64,000 bases of DNA from Rapidithrix thailandica (GCF_039710355.1 NZ_JBDKWZ010000005.1:62001-126000), one strand, 5' to 3'; counted from the first letter of the stretch, positions 1 to 8,908 are shown. The notes: a model not told the origin generated them from the sequence alone. Numbers and translations are program-made.

Positions 1-110
1 AACAAGTGATTGCCAGGGGCCAGATGTTTAAATCAAAGGAAAGAAACCTCAGTCCGAAGGTTATTGATGGGAAAGTCCATGCTCTTTCTTTGAGTATGAG
101 CACCAGTTGA
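1..110 (+). CDS. C-terminal end of an unidentified protein (partial)
   Basis: An open frame enters from the left edge (first full codon at base 3) and stops with TGA at 108-110, giving about 35 residues ending KVHALSLSMSTS. The alternating hydrophobic and polar tail would suit the last strand of an outer-membrane barrel, but too little is present to name it. The next gene starts 66 bases later on the same strand. The other two forward frames stop almost at once, which favours this frame. Confidence 0.35.
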   Translation, partial: QVIARGQMFKSKERNLSPKVIDGKVHALSLSMSTS

Positions 111-176
111 AGGGGCAAACCGGGTCGTTGGTTGAAAAATATTGACGGCCCGTACAAAGATGAGTAATTTTGACAG

Positions 177-1346
177 ATGAAGTCGTGGCTCTTGTTCTTA
201 AAGCAAAACCGTCAACTCGTTCTCTACCACATTGCTTTGTGGTTGGGTCTGTTGGCCCTGTTTACTTATTTTTATTATCAACGGCTGCCCATACAGAAGG
301 CGGCTGTTAAGACTGCCGTACAGTTATCCTTTCAAGTAGGTTTGGCCTATTTGAATATAGGTTTGCTTATTCCTCTTCTGTTTACCCGGAAGAAGTATTT
401 CCTGTATTTTCTAACAATTCTGATGTTGTTATTCTCCGTAAGTTATCTGGGCTTAAAAGCTGATCCTTATGGAATCAATACGGGCAATCTTTACCTCTTC
501 AAAGCACAAAAAGAGCGTTTGAAAAAAGAATTGGCTTTACGGGTGCCGCCCCCTCCTTCGGAAGGAAGCGAGAAACGGGCTCCCCGTTTTAATTGGCGCA
601 GGAGCCGCCCTCATTTTTTATTATTTCATCCGGTCTTTCTCTTTAATGTCATGTTGTCATTAGGAGTGTTGTTTGGTAGTACGGCATATGCCACCTCCCG
701 GATCAATTACCGAAAAGAACAAGAAGCGCGTGAGTTGAAAAATAAAAATTTGGAGGCTGAAATGAAGTTCCTCAAATCCCAAATCAATCCGCATTTTTTG
801 TTTAATGCCCTGAACAACGCCTATACATTATCTTATATCAAGTCGGAGCTGGCTCCGGAGGTGATTTTGAAACTTTCGGATATTTTGCGTTACCTGATTT
901 ATGAATGCAATGCGGAAAAAGTGCCTTTGGAAAAAGAAATAAAGTATATTCAGAATTATATTGACTTGCAAAAAATCAAAGGGGAGCAAAATTTAAATAT
1001 CCGGGCAAATTTTGATATCCGGGCCAAAGGCTTGCAGATAGAGCCGATGTTGTTTATCCCGTTTATTGAAAATAGTTTTAAACACAGTTTAATTGAGGAT
1101 ATCGATAAAGGCTGGGTAAAGATTGAGATGGTGGCAGATGCGGATCATCTGCAATTTGATGTAAAAAACAGTGTGCCTACGGAAAAATACATCAAAGACC
1201 GGGTAGGAGGAATCGGAATTGAAAATGTCAAGAGGCGTTTGAAATTACTATATCCCCACTCTCATTTGTTGAGTATTCAACAAATAGAAGGGCGCTTCGA
1301 AGTGCATCTGGAAATTTGGAAAGGGCAACCAAAAGATAAGGAATAA
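177..1346 (+). CDS. LytS/YehU-type sensor histidine kinase
   Basis: Membrane sensor kinase of the His_kinase (PF06580) class, 389 residues. Four hydrophobic segments are visible near residues 15-34, 50-70, 74-92 and 147-172. A short charged linker (175-200) leads to the phosphoacceptor motif INPHFLFN, with His206. The ATP-binding part shows FIENSFKHS (N box, about 296-304) and GGIGIENVKRRL (G box, about 344-355). The partner response regulator follows after 32 bases, so the two are probably cotranscribed and the kinase phosphorylates it. Family knowledge: such pairs sense envelope or extracellular cues and act on LytTR-bound promoters. The signal cannot be told from sequence. A Pro-rich, basic loop lies between segments 3 and 4. 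Confidence 0.93.
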   Translation: MKSWLLFLKQNRQLVLYHIALWLGLLALFTYFYYQRLPIQKAAVKTAVQLSFQVGLAYLNIGLLIPLLFTRKKYFLYFLTILMLLFSVSYLGLKADPYGINTGNLYLFKAQKERLKKELALRVPPPPSEGSEKRAPRFNWRRSRPHFLLFHPVFLFNVMLSLGVLFGSTAYATSRINYRKEQEARELKNKNLEAEMKFLKSQINPHFLFNALNNAYTLSYIKSELAPEVILKLSDILRYLIYECNAEKVPLEKEIKYIQNYIDLQKIKGEQNLNIRANFDIRAKGLQIEPMLFIPFIENSFKHSLIEDIDKGWVKIEMVADADHLQFDVKNSVPTEKYIKDRVGGIGIENVKRRLKLLYPHSHLLSIQQIEGRFEVHLEIWKGQPKDKE

Positions 1347-1378
1347 ATTATTTTTTAGGACTGGTAACAAGTAGGAAT

Positions 1379-2101
1379 ATGATGAAAGTGAGATGTCTTG
1401 CAGTAGATGATGAGGCCTTGGCTTTAACATTGATTGAAAACTATATTCAGAAGATGCCTCAGTTAGAACTGGTAGCCAAATGTCAAAAACCGCTGGAGGT
1501 GGTGGAAATTTTGCAAAAAGACTCGGTAGACTTGGTTTTTCTGGATATTCAAATGCCTCAACTCACCGGGGTGGAGTTACTACAATCTCTTTCGCAACCT
1601 CCTTTGGTGATTTTTACGACTGCCTATGCCGATTTTGCTTTGGAAGGATATCAATTAGGAGTAATTGATTATTTGGTCAAACCCTTTTCGTTTGAGCGGT
1701 TTGCCAAGGCGGTGAATAAAGCCACCGAACAACTTCACTTGCGGCAACTGAGCCAACAAGTAACCGAAAACTCCTTGACAAGCCTGCCTAAATTTCTCAC
1801 CGTAAAATCCGAACATAAGATTTATAAAATCGACCTCCGGGATATTTTATACATCGAAGGCTTGAAAGAATATGTTTCCATTTATACCCAAGACCAACGC
1901 ATTATTACCTTGGAGTCTTTAAAAAAACTGGAAGAAATCCTTCCGGCAGATCAATTTATCCGGATTCACAAATCGTATATCATTGCCTTTAAGCAAGTGC
2001 GTTCTATCGAAGGCAATATGGTAGAGCTTGCCGGAAAGCAATTGCCCATAGGAAAAACCTACCGCCAGGTAGTGATCAAAAAGTTGTTGGAAGATAGTTA
2101 A
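1379..2101 (+). CDS. LytTR-family response regulator
   Basis: Response regulator of 240 residues, partner of the kinase just upstream. The receiver domain (about 4-120) has the acidic pair Asp10-Asp11, phosphoacceptor Asp56 in VFLDIQMP, Thr80-Thr81 and Lys101 in LVKPFS. A LytTR DNA-binding domain covers about 137-236, with the typical ILYIEGLKEYVSIYT and FIRIHKSYII segments. Two consecutive ATG codons make the first residue ambiguous by one position. The role is transcription control after phosphorylation; targets are unknown. No repeated LytTR-type box was recognised in the following 480-base gap. Confidence 0.94.
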   Translation: MMKVRCLAVDDEALALTLIENYIQKMPQLELVAKCQKPLEVVEILQKDSVDLVFLDIQMPQLTGVELLQSLSQPPLVIFTTAYADFALEGYQLGVIDYLVKPFSFERFAKAVNKATEQLHLRQLSQQVTENSLTSLPKFLTVKSEHKIYKIDLRDILYIEGLKEYVSIYTQDQRIITLESLKKLEEILPADQFIRIHKSYIIAFKQVRSIEGNMVELAGKQLPIGKTYRQVVIKKLLEDS

Positions 2102-2584
2102 TAGGCTTCTCTTTGAAAATTCTTCCCCCTAATTTCCTTTTTCAGGATTTTATTATTCAATTTGCTGGATGTTTTACATCATGCCTGTATCTGAATGCAT
2201 TAGGCCGGAAACTCACTTTCCGGGGAGGCAACGGTAAATAAAAGCCCGGAATATTCCCAGGTCTTGTGACAAAGGCTGACGTATTGGCAGGGTTTCGTGT
2301 CGGTTTACAACTTTGGTAAGAATCCCGTTTTTTTTGGTAAGATATTGTAAATCAAAAAGAAAAGCTTGTATCTATGCTATAGCTGTGTAATAACTCTGCT
2401 ACAAAGTGTAAATTTGCATTTTAGTTGCAAAGACTTTTATTCGGTTGTTATAATATTTTTCTTTGCCTAATAGGGTTTTGCCGGCTTCAAAAATGAGGTA
2501 AATGATCTGCCCGGGGATTGAATTAAGGGTAGACTAGTTTAAATATATCATACATCCAGATAAGCATTTAAAAGAGAATAAATA
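2102..2584. other. Intergenic region before secA
   Basis: The 483 bases between the response regulator and secA hold no convincing gene. A TAAATTTG box (TAnnTTTG form) occurs near 2408, but no TTTG lies 18-21 bases upstream of it, so no promoter is claimed. The secA promoter is presumably somewhere here. Confidence 0.4.
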
Positions 2585-5500
2585 ATGAATTTCCTCACTA
2601 AAATTGTCACCAGGTTTTTTGGGACTAAGTCAGATAAAGACTTAAAAGAACTCTTCCCGTATGTAGGGGAAGTAAATGCCGCTTTCCAGAAATTGCAGTC
2701 TTTATCGGATGATGAACTGCGGGATCAAACTCAACAAATCAAGCAAAAGATTGATGAGTACCTGTCTGAAATAGATCAGAAGTTAAAGGATCTGCACCAA
2801 AAAGTAGAGGACAATCCTGACTTGGACATTCATCAAAAAGAAGAAATTTTTGATACCATAGATCAATACGAAAAAGACCGGAACGATCAACTGGAAGAAA
2901 TTCTGATGGAGATGTTACCGGAAGCTTTTGCCGTAGTCAAAGAAACCGCCCGCAGGTTGACGGAAAATAAAAAGCTGGTCGTGAATGCTACTCCACATGA
3001 CGAACAGTTGGCGGCTACCCGCTCGCATGTCCAAATCGAAAACGGAAAGGCTACCTGGCACAACAAATGGATTGCTGCCGGCAATGAGATGGAGTGGAAC
3101 ATGGTGCATTTTGATGTACAACTCATTGGTGGTTTGGTCTTGCACCAAGGAAAAATTGCCGAAATGGCTACCGGGGAAGGTAAAACGTTGGTGGCTACCT
3201 TGCCTGCATACTTAAATGCCTTGGCCAGACGGGGAGTACATATCGTAACGGTGAACGACTACCTGGCCAAACGGGATTCCGAATGGATGGCTCCTTTGTT
3301 TGAGTTCCACGGTTTGAAAGTGGATTGTATTGATAAACACGAACCGCACTCTCCCGAACGGATTGCCGCCTATAAAGCCGATATCACTTATGGAACCAAT
3401 AATGAATTTGGTTTTGACTACCTCCGTGATAACATGGCCAGGAATCCGGAAGAACAAGTGCAACGCAAACATCATTTTGCAATGGTCGATGAGGTGGATT
3501 CGGTGTTGGTGGATGATGCCCGGACGCCTTTGATCATCTCCGGGCCTGTACCACAAGGAGATGAGCATGAGTTTTATGAAATGAAGCCGAGGGTGTCGAA
3601 AATTGTGATGGCACAAAGAAAATTGGCGGCTGACTTACTGAATCAAGCGAAGAAGTTGATTTCGGAAGGAAATCAGGAAGAAGGAGGATTGGCTTTGATG
3701 AGAGCTCACCGGGGCTTTCCCAAGTACAAACCGTTGATTAAATACTTGAGTGGGACAGGGATCAAACAGGTGTTGACAAAGACGGAAAACTACTACATGC
3801 AGGAAAATTCCAAGTTGATGCCGGAAGCCGATAAGGTCTTGTATTTTACCATTGATGAGAAAAATAACAGCATCGACCTGACCGAGAAAGGTTTGGAAAT
3901 GATTACGCAAGAAGGGGAAGACATAGAATTTTTTGTCTTACCGGATATCGGAAGTAAAATTGCCGAAATTGAGAAAGATGAATCCCTTTCACCGGAAGAG
4001 CGCCTTTCTAAAAAAGAAGAAACCGTAGTAGAATATACCGCGAAAACCCAACGGATCCACACTGTAAACCAATTGCTTAGAGCTTACTCCATGTTTGAAA
4101 AAGATGTGGATTATATTGTGGTGGATTCGAAGGTGAAAATTGTTGATGAACAGACCGGCCGTGTCATGGAAGGCCGTAGGTACTCGGATGGTTTGCACCA
4201 GGCATTGGAAGCTAAAGAAAGTGTGAAAATTGAAGATGCCACCCAGACTTATGCCACGATTACCCTGCAAAACTACTTCCGTATGTACCACAAATTGGCT
4301 GGTATGACGGGTACGGCAGAAACAGAGGCCGGAGAGTTTTGGGAGATTTATAAATTGGATGTGGTCGTCATTCCTACTAACCGGCCGATTGTCCGGGACG
4401 ATAGGGAAGACAAAGTATATAAAACAGTCCGGGAAAAATTCAATGCAGTCGTAGAGGAAATTCAGGAACTTGTCAATGAAGGACGCCCGGTATTGGTGGG
4501 TACTACTTCGGTTGAAAATTCGGAATTGCTCAGCCGCTTGTTGAAGTTACTTAAAATTGAGCATCAGGTATTGAATGCTAAACAACACGCCCGGGAGGCG
4601 GATGTGGTGGCTAAAGCCGGTATTCCGGGCACAGTGACTATTGCCACCAACATGGCGGGTCGCGGTACGGATATTAAGTTGACTCCCGAAGCCAAACAAG
4701 CCGGTGGATTGGCCATTATCGGTACGGAAAGACATGAATCAAGACGGGTAGACAGGCAGTTGAGAGGGCGTTCCGGTCGTCAAGGAGACCCGGGAGCATC
4801 TCAGTTCTTTGTTAGTTTGGAAGATAACTTGATGCGTTTGTTCGGCTCGGATAGAGTAGCCAAAATTATGGACCGTTTGGGCTTGGAGGAAGGAGAAATG
4901 ATCCAACACTCTATGATCAGTAAGTCCATTGAAAGAGCGCAGAAAAAAGTAGAGGAAAACAACTTCGCCATTCGTAAGCGCTTGTTGGAGTACGATGATG
5001 TGATGAGCTCTCAAAGGGATGTCATTTATAGCCGGAGAAGAAATGCCTTGTACGGTGAACGCCTCCAGCTGGATATTATGACCATGTACTATGAGGTATC
5101 TCAAAATATCATTGAAGGATTCCAAGGCGATTATGACGGGTTTAAACTAGAAGGGCTTCGCCTGTTTGGTATAGACTCAGCGATTACAAAAGAAGAGTTT
5201 GATCAAGGAAATACGGAAGCTCTTACGGAAAAACTTTATCAGGAGGCTTATCAGCATTATCAGAATAAAAACAAAAACATTGCAGAGAAGACCTATCCGG
5301 TAATTGCCAAAATTTATGAGGAGAGAGGAGCTACAGTGAAAGACATCTCCGTGCCTTTTACGGATGGAACGAGATTTATCAATGTAGTGGTAAACCTGGA
5401 AAAGGCAAAAGAGACAGAATGCCGTGAATTGGTAAAAACGCTGGAACAGAATATTACGTTGGCCATCATTGACCACGCTTGGAAAGAGCATTTACGCGAG

Positions 5501-5944
5501 ATGGATGAGCTGAAGCAGCAGGTACAAAATGCGGTACATGAGCAAAAAGACCCCTTGTTGATTTATAAATTTGAAGCATTTGAGCTGTTTAAAGAATTTC
5601 TGGGAACTATCAACGGAGATACTACTGCTTTCTTATCGAAATGCCAATTGGCCGTTCGGGATTCTGATGAAGTGAGAGAAGCCCGTGAACAACGCGCCCA
5701 AAAACAAGCGTATCAAGAACAGAAAGAGGAGTCCAGGTCGTTGATTGGTAATAGGGATTCACAACAAGCGAATGCCCCCCGGCAAGAGGTAGAAGTGACG
5801 CAACCCTTAGCTTCTCAGAAAGTACATGGTCGAAACGACCGGGTGACAGTACGTTACAGTGATGGATCTGTCAAGAAGGACGTGAAATTTAAAACGGTGG
5901 AACAAGATGTGCTAAATAACAAATGTGTGTTACTTGAAGAGTAA
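2585..5944 (+). CDS. secA: Preprotein translocase ATPase SecA
   Basis: SecA drives post-translational export of unfolded proteins through SecYEG, using ATP at the inner face of the cytoplasmic membrane. The 1119-residue protein is longer than the roughly 900 of E. coli SecA, as is common in Bacteroidota. Walker A is ATGEGKT near residue 195; the DEAD-type box is MVDEVDSVLVDDARTPL near 300-316. NMAGRGTDIKL and DRQLRGRSGRQGDPG mark the second nucleotide-binding fold. The scaffold signature IDHAWKEHLREMDELKQQV lies near residue 960. The tail is a Gln/Glu-rich linker without the Cys-rich zinc motif of E. coli SecA and ends in a different short module (VTVRYSDGSVKKDVKFKTVE). The start is the ATG at 2585, preceded by A-rich sequence. 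Confidence 0.98.
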   Translation: MNFLTKIVTRFFGTKSDKDLKELFPYVGEVNAAFQKLQSLSDDELRDQTQQIKQKIDEYLSEIDQKLKDLHQKVEDNPDLDIHQKEEIFDTIDQYEKDRNDQLEEILMEMLPEAFAVVKETARRLTENKKLVVNATPHDEQLAATRSHVQIENGKATWHNKWIAAGNEMEWNMVHFDVQLIGGLVLHQGKIAEMATGEGKTLVATLPAYLNALARRGVHIVTVNDYLAKRDSEWMAPLFEFHGLKVDCIDKHEPHSPERIAAYKADITYGTNNEFGFDYLRDNMARNPEEQVQRKHHFAMVDEVDSVLVDDARTPLIISGPVPQGDEHEFYEMKPRVSKIVMAQRKLAADLLNQAKKLISEGNQEEGGLALMRAHRGFPKYKPLIKYLSGTGIKQVLTKTENYYMQENSKLMPEADKVLYFTIDEKNNSIDLTEKGLEMITQEGEDIEFFVLPDIGSKIAEIEKDESLSPEERLSKKEETVVEYTAKTQRIHTVNQLLRAYSMFEKDVDYIVVDSKVKIVDEQTGRVMEGRRYSDGLHQALEAKESVKIEDATQTYATITLQNYFRMYHKLAGMTGTAETEAGEFWEIYKLDVVVIPTNRPIVRDDREDKVYKTVREKFNAVVEEIQELVNEGRPVLVGTTSVENSELLSRLLKLLKIEHQVLNAKQHAREADVVAKAGIPGTVTIATNMAGRGTDIKLTPEAKQAGGLAIIGTERHESRRVDRQLRGRSGRQGDPGASQFFVSLEDNLMRLFGSDRVAKIMDRLGLEEGEMIQHSMISKSIERAQKKVEENNFAIRKRLLEYDDVMSSQRDVIYSRRRNALYGERLQLDIMTMYYEVSQNIIEGFQGDYDGFKLEGLRLFGIDSAITKEEFDQGNTEALTEKLYQEAYQHYQNKNKNIAEKTYPVIAKIYEERGATVKDISVPFTDGTRFINVVVNLEKAKETECRELVKTLEQNITLAIIDHAWKEHLREMDELKQQVQNAVHEQKDPLLIYKFEAFELFKEFLGTINGDTTAFLSKCQLAVRDSDEVREAREQRAQKQAYQEQKEESRSLIGNRDSQQANAPRQEVEVTQPLASQKVHGRNDRVTVRYSDGSVKKDVKFKTVEQDVLNNKCVLLEE

Positions 5945-5992
5945 CAATTACTTAGTAAAAGCACGATTCTAAATCGCACTAAACTTCTTTTG

Positions 5993-6553
5993 ATGAAAAA
6001 TAACTGTCTATATATCAGTCTTTTGTTGGGGTTTTTGATGGCTTGTAAAAGTCAACAAGTGCCTACGGCAACGAATTTCCGGGATGACTTGAGTCCTTAT
6101 CAGGTAAAGTTTGATCCTCCTAAAGAAGCCGAACTGGAAAATGAACTGGAGGAATTGTCTTCGGAGCAGGCTTGGGTGGAGCCAAAACCGGAAATGGATA
6201 TAACCCAGGAAGTAGATCATAAAATTGAACAGATGGCGATTCGCAACGGGGAAATTACCCGTTTGCCAGGCTACAGGGTGCTGATCTACTCCGGGCGTAA
6301 CCGGGAACGGGCCAGGGCTTTGGAGGATGAGTTGTTGAGAAGCTTTGCCGTACGGGTAAAAACGGAATACGAACAGCCAAACTATAAGGTGAAAGTAGGC
6401 AACTATTTAACAAAAATTCAAGCACATAGTGCCTATATCCGTCTACGAGAAGCCTTTCCGTTGGCTACGGTTATTCAGGATTATATCAAAATGGAAAGCG
6501 AACAATTAGTAGAAGAGCCTGTTTCCTCTCAAGGAGAAAATGAAGATTACTAA
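5993..6553 (+). CDS. SPOR-domain lipoprotein
   Basis: A protein of 186 residues from the ATG at 5993; a TTG one codon earlier is less likely. The N-terminus (MKNNCLYISLLLGFLMAC) is a lipoprotein signal with a lipobox ending in Cys18. An acidic spacer (about 50-85) precedes a C-terminal SPOR-like domain (about 95-170: YRVLIYSGRNRERARALE, then VKVGNYLTKIQAHSAYIRLRE). SPOR domains bind denuded peptidoglycan glycans, often at division sites, so an envelope role is inferred. It follows secA by 48 bases on the same strand and may be read from the secA transcript. A strong terminator lies 90 bases after its stop. Confidence 0.85.
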   Translation: MKNNCLYISLLLGFLMACKSQQVPTATNFRDDLSPYQVKFDPPKEAELENELEELSSEQAWVEPKPEMDITQEVDHKIEQMAIRNGEITRLPGYRVLIYSGRNRERARALEDELLRSFAVRVKTEYEQPNYKVKVGNYLTKIQAHSAYIRLREAFPLATVIQDYIKMESEQLVEEPVSSQGENEDY

Positions 6554-6642
6554 ATAAGTGAGGTTTTTCTTTTGCCAAATACTTAAGGGTGGGCCGTTAT
6601 AAGCCTGCCCTTTTCTATGTAATAGAACAGAAATAGTTCTGC

Positions 6643-6682
6643 AATAAAAAAGGAATTCTTGAGAGAGAATTCCTTTTTTATT
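6643..6682. terminator. Bidirectional intrinsic terminator
   Basis: A perfect 16-bp inverted repeat (AATAAAAAAGGAATTC and its complement, 8-base loop) with A and T tracts on the two arms. On the plus strand it can end the secA-SPOR transcript. On the minus strand it begins 3 bases past the 3' end of the tRNA-like RNA at 6686-6837, so it probably ends that transcript too. Confidence 0.88.
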
Positions 6683-6685
6683 GAG

Positions 6686-6837
6686 CTGTAGGGGAAGGAT
6701 TCGAACCTTCACGGAGCGGTTAGATAATGACAAGCAAATGAAACGACATAGATCAGATCATTTGCTTGCCATCAGTTTATCCCGGACTCTCCACCCCCGA
6801 GACCGGAGGGCATGGCTGCCAGTTTCATCACCCTACA
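6686..6837 (-). ncRNA. tRNA-like RNA with giant variable arm, copy 1
   Basis: Read on the minus strand. A 7-bp acceptor stem (TGTAGGG/CCCTACA), TG at positions 8-9, and a class II (Leu-like) D-arm with stem ATG/CAT around loop AAACTGGCAGC. An anticodon-like hairpin follows: CCCTC, loop CGGTCTC, GGGGG. The T-arm is perfect: GAAGG, loop TTCGAAT, CCTTC. The discriminator base is G and CCA is not encoded. Between the anticodon-like hairpin and the T-arm lie about 84 bases instead of the usual 15-20: GGAG/CTCC closes an arm that continues into a 15-bp hairpin (ATGGCAAGCAAATGA against TCATTTGCTTGTCAT). The anticodon loop lacks U33, so normal decoding is doubtful. A terminator follows directly. A diverged second copy lies 52 bases upstream. 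Function unknown. Confidence 0.8.
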
Positions 6838-6889
6838 GTGAAATAGTAATATTTTAAATAAAGCAAACCGTTTGTTTGCCTTGAAAAAG

Positions 6890-7036
6890 CTGTAGGGGAA
6901 GGATTCGAACCTTCACGGAGCGGTTAGTCAATAGCAGGCAGGTGAATTTTGCCAAATCATCTGCTTGCCATTAATTTATCCCAAATTCTCCACCCCCGAG
7001 ACCGGAGGGCATGGCTGCCAGTTTCATCACCCTACA
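6890..7036 (-). ncRNA. tRNA-like RNA with giant variable arm, copy 2
   Basis: Second copy of the same RNA, minus strand, upstream of copy 1 in the direction of transcription. The first 50 bases (acceptor, D-arm, anticodon-like hairpin, start of the variable arm) and the last 37 or so (end of the variable arm, T-arm, acceptor) match copy 1 exactly. The middle differs at many positions. The long hairpin is kept: 13 of 15 pairs still form, with one double compensatory change (A-U to G-C), two changes between G-C and G-U, and two A-C mismatches. The 5' arm keeps ATGGCAAGCARATGA in both copies. A weak hairpin with a T-rich tail (GCAAAC/GTTTGC) lies between the copies, so separate or joint transcripts are both possible. 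Confidence 0.78.
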
Positions 7037-7063
7037 ATGTTACAGAACTGATTAATTTTATGA

Positions 7064-7095
7064 CAAATTAAAAGGGTTTAATCTTTTATTACAAA
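7064..7095 (-). promoter_or_regulatory. Candidate promoter of the tRNA-like RNA pair
   Basis: On the minus strand, TTTG (7092-7095) is followed after 20 bases by TTAATTTG (7064-7071), one mismatch from the Bacteroidota -7 box TAnnTTTG. The predicted start would be some 15-25 bases before the acceptor stem of copy 2, like a tRNA precursor leader. Inference only. Confidence 0.45.
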
Positions 7096-7464
7096 TTTTT
7101 CAATAAAATAAATTAATATTTATAAAATTGATAAATTTTAATGTTATTTGTTGTGTAATTTGTAATTTGTAGCTCTGTAACAACGGAAATAATGAAGATT
7201 TTTTAAAGTCAAAAAAAACACCACCAATGGGATATATTGGTATTTAAAAGAAAGGACCGGGTACAGAGGTAAGGGTTTCCATAGATCATACAGGGAAATC
7301 TTAAAAAACTTCCAAATAAGAAGATAAGAGCGTTTCTTTTTGATAAAGGGCAGCTCCCTGTAAGTAGCAAAAGTTTAATTTGCCAGGCAAATTCTTACTT
7401 CTGATGGCCCAGGTTGGGTTAACTATACAGACGCTATGGAGTTTTTGCATAAAACTTTAGTGAT
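7096..7464. other. AT-rich intergenic region
   Basis: No gene is supported here. The left part is very AT-rich and lies just upstream of the tRNA-like RNAs on their strand. A short inverted repeat (ACCAAT/ATTGGT, near 7223-7242) is present. The promoter of the DUF2851 gene was not recognised. Confidence 0.4.
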
Positions 7465-8736
7465 ATGCAAGAAGCGTTTTTACAATTCGTTTGGCAATTC
7501 CAATATTTTACACATCAAGACTTATACACTTTCTGCGGACAACCATTGACTATTTTGCATCCGGGCATTTTGAATACAAATGCCGGCCCGGACTTTTTAC
7601 AAGCAAAAATCAAGATTGGCAATATTGAATGGGTAGGAAATGTAGAAATACATTATCAGTCTTCGGAATGGTTTCAACACCGTCATGAAAGCGACCCTGC
7701 TTATCAAAACGTAATTTTACATGTAGTTTGGAAGCATGACAAGGAAGTACATCGTACCGACCGAACATTGCTTCCCGTATTGGCTCTTGCAGGCAAAGTA
7801 TCCGAAGGCTTGATTGAAAAGTACCGGGAATTAGCACAAACACTGCAAGTTCCGGCTTGTAAATCACAATTTACCCAAGTACCATCCCTTGCCATCACCA
7901 ATATGTTGGATAAGTCCTTAATGGAGCGTTTGTACAGGAAAGCCGGGCAAGTCCTTGAGTTATTACAACGATGTAAGCAAGATTGGGAAGCCACTGCGTA
8001 TTGCTTATTGGCGCAAAACTTTGGATTTAAGTTAAACAGGGAGCCGTTTGAGAAATTGGCTTTTTCACTTCCTTTGAAAATCTTGTTGAGACATTCTCCT
8101 TCACAAACCCAGATAGATGCGTTGGTATTTGGGCAAGCCAATATGTTAGGTGGCGATTTGCATACTGCTTATGCTAAAATGCTAAAGCGGGAATACCGGT
8201 TTTTAGCCCATAAGTATCAATTGTATACTCGAGTGGAACTGCACGAATGGAAGTTTTTAAGACTCCGGCCAGCTAATTTTCCCAGTGTGCGTCTGGCCCA
8301 GTTTGCCCGTTTGATTGCTTTTCAGAAGGGGTTGTTTTCAAAATTGCTTTTTACAAAAGAACTCTCCGAACTCCGGCGGTTGTTTGCCATAGAACCTGCA
8401 GCCTATTGGCAGAAGCACTATATGTTGGATAAACCCTCTAAAAAAGCCCTCCGGGGGATGGGCCAAGGAAGTATTGACAACCTGCTTATCAATACCATAG
8501 TTCCTCTATTGGCGGCTTATAGCTTGTACAAAGATTATCCCCAGATGATGGAACGGGCTATTGCAATTTTAGAGCAATTGCCTGCGGAAAAAAATAAAAT
8601 TACCTCTTCTTGGCAAGATAGTGGAATGAACATAAAGACAGCTTTTGATTCGCAGGCTTCTCTGGAATTGTACAATAACTTTTGCCGGAGCAAGAAATGT
8701 TTGAACTGTATGATAGGGGTTGCGTTAATCAAATAA
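7465..8736 (+). CDS. DUF2851 family protein
   Basis: 423 residues, matching the DUF2851 family that is almost confined to Bacteroidota and has no assigned function. The N-terminal part has the recognisable motif GILNTNAGPDFLQAKIKI and then GNVEIHYQSSEWFQH (about 52-72), followed by NVILHVVWKHDKE. The C-terminus carries a conserved-looking Cys pair (CRSKKCLNCMIG). No signal peptide or membrane segment is visible, so it is probably cytoplasmic. The start is ATG at 7465. It stands alone between the tRNA-like RNA locus and a secreted transglutaminase-like gene. Nothing in the context points to a role. Confidence 0.8.
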   Translation: MQEAFLQFVWQFQYFTHQDLYTFCGQPLTILHPGILNTNAGPDFLQAKIKIGNIEWVGNVEIHYQSSEWFQHRHESDPAYQNVILHVVWKHDKEVHRTDRTLLPVLALAGKVSEGLIEKYRELAQTLQVPACKSQFTQVPSLAITNMLDKSLMERLYRKAGQVLELLQRCKQDWEATAYCLLAQNFGFKLNREPFEKLAFSLPLKILLRHSPSQTQIDALVFGQANMLGGDLHTAYAKMLKREYRFLAHKYQLYTRVELHEWKFLRLRPANFPSVRLAQFARLIAFQKGLFSKLLFTKELSELRRLFAIEPAAYWQKHYMLDKPSKKALRGMGQGSIDNLLINTIVPLLAAYSLYKDYPQMMERAIAILEQLPAEKNKITSSWQDSGMNIKTAFDSQASLELYNNFCRSKKCLNCMIGVALIK

Positions 8737-8908
8737 CAGAGAGTTGCTTTGCGCTCATCATCTTACAACGATCTTATATCGTGGGCTACTTTTTCCCTTG
8801 GAGGTATTGAGAAGATCTTCCCAATAGAGATAACTCTTTCAAAATAAGGGGCCTTTCGATGCAATGAACTGACGGTAATCTTTAACCAGTTTAATGATGT
8901 AAATTAAG

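Noticed and set aside
2400..2416. TAnnTTTG-type box before secA
   Set aside because: No TTTG at 18-21 bases upstream; AT-rich sequence gives such boxes by chance.
6686..6837. Group I intron in a tRNA
   Set aside because: The insert is only about 65 bases beyond a normal variable arm, is placed in the variable region rather than the anticodon, and shows no group I core elements.
6686..7036. Ordinary tRNA-Leu or tRNA-Ser genes, or a tmRNA
   Set aside because: The anticodon-like loop CGGTCTC lacks U33 and gives no sensible Leu or Ser anticodon. There is no tmRNA tag frame with a typical hydrophobic end, and each RNA is far shorter than a tmRNA.
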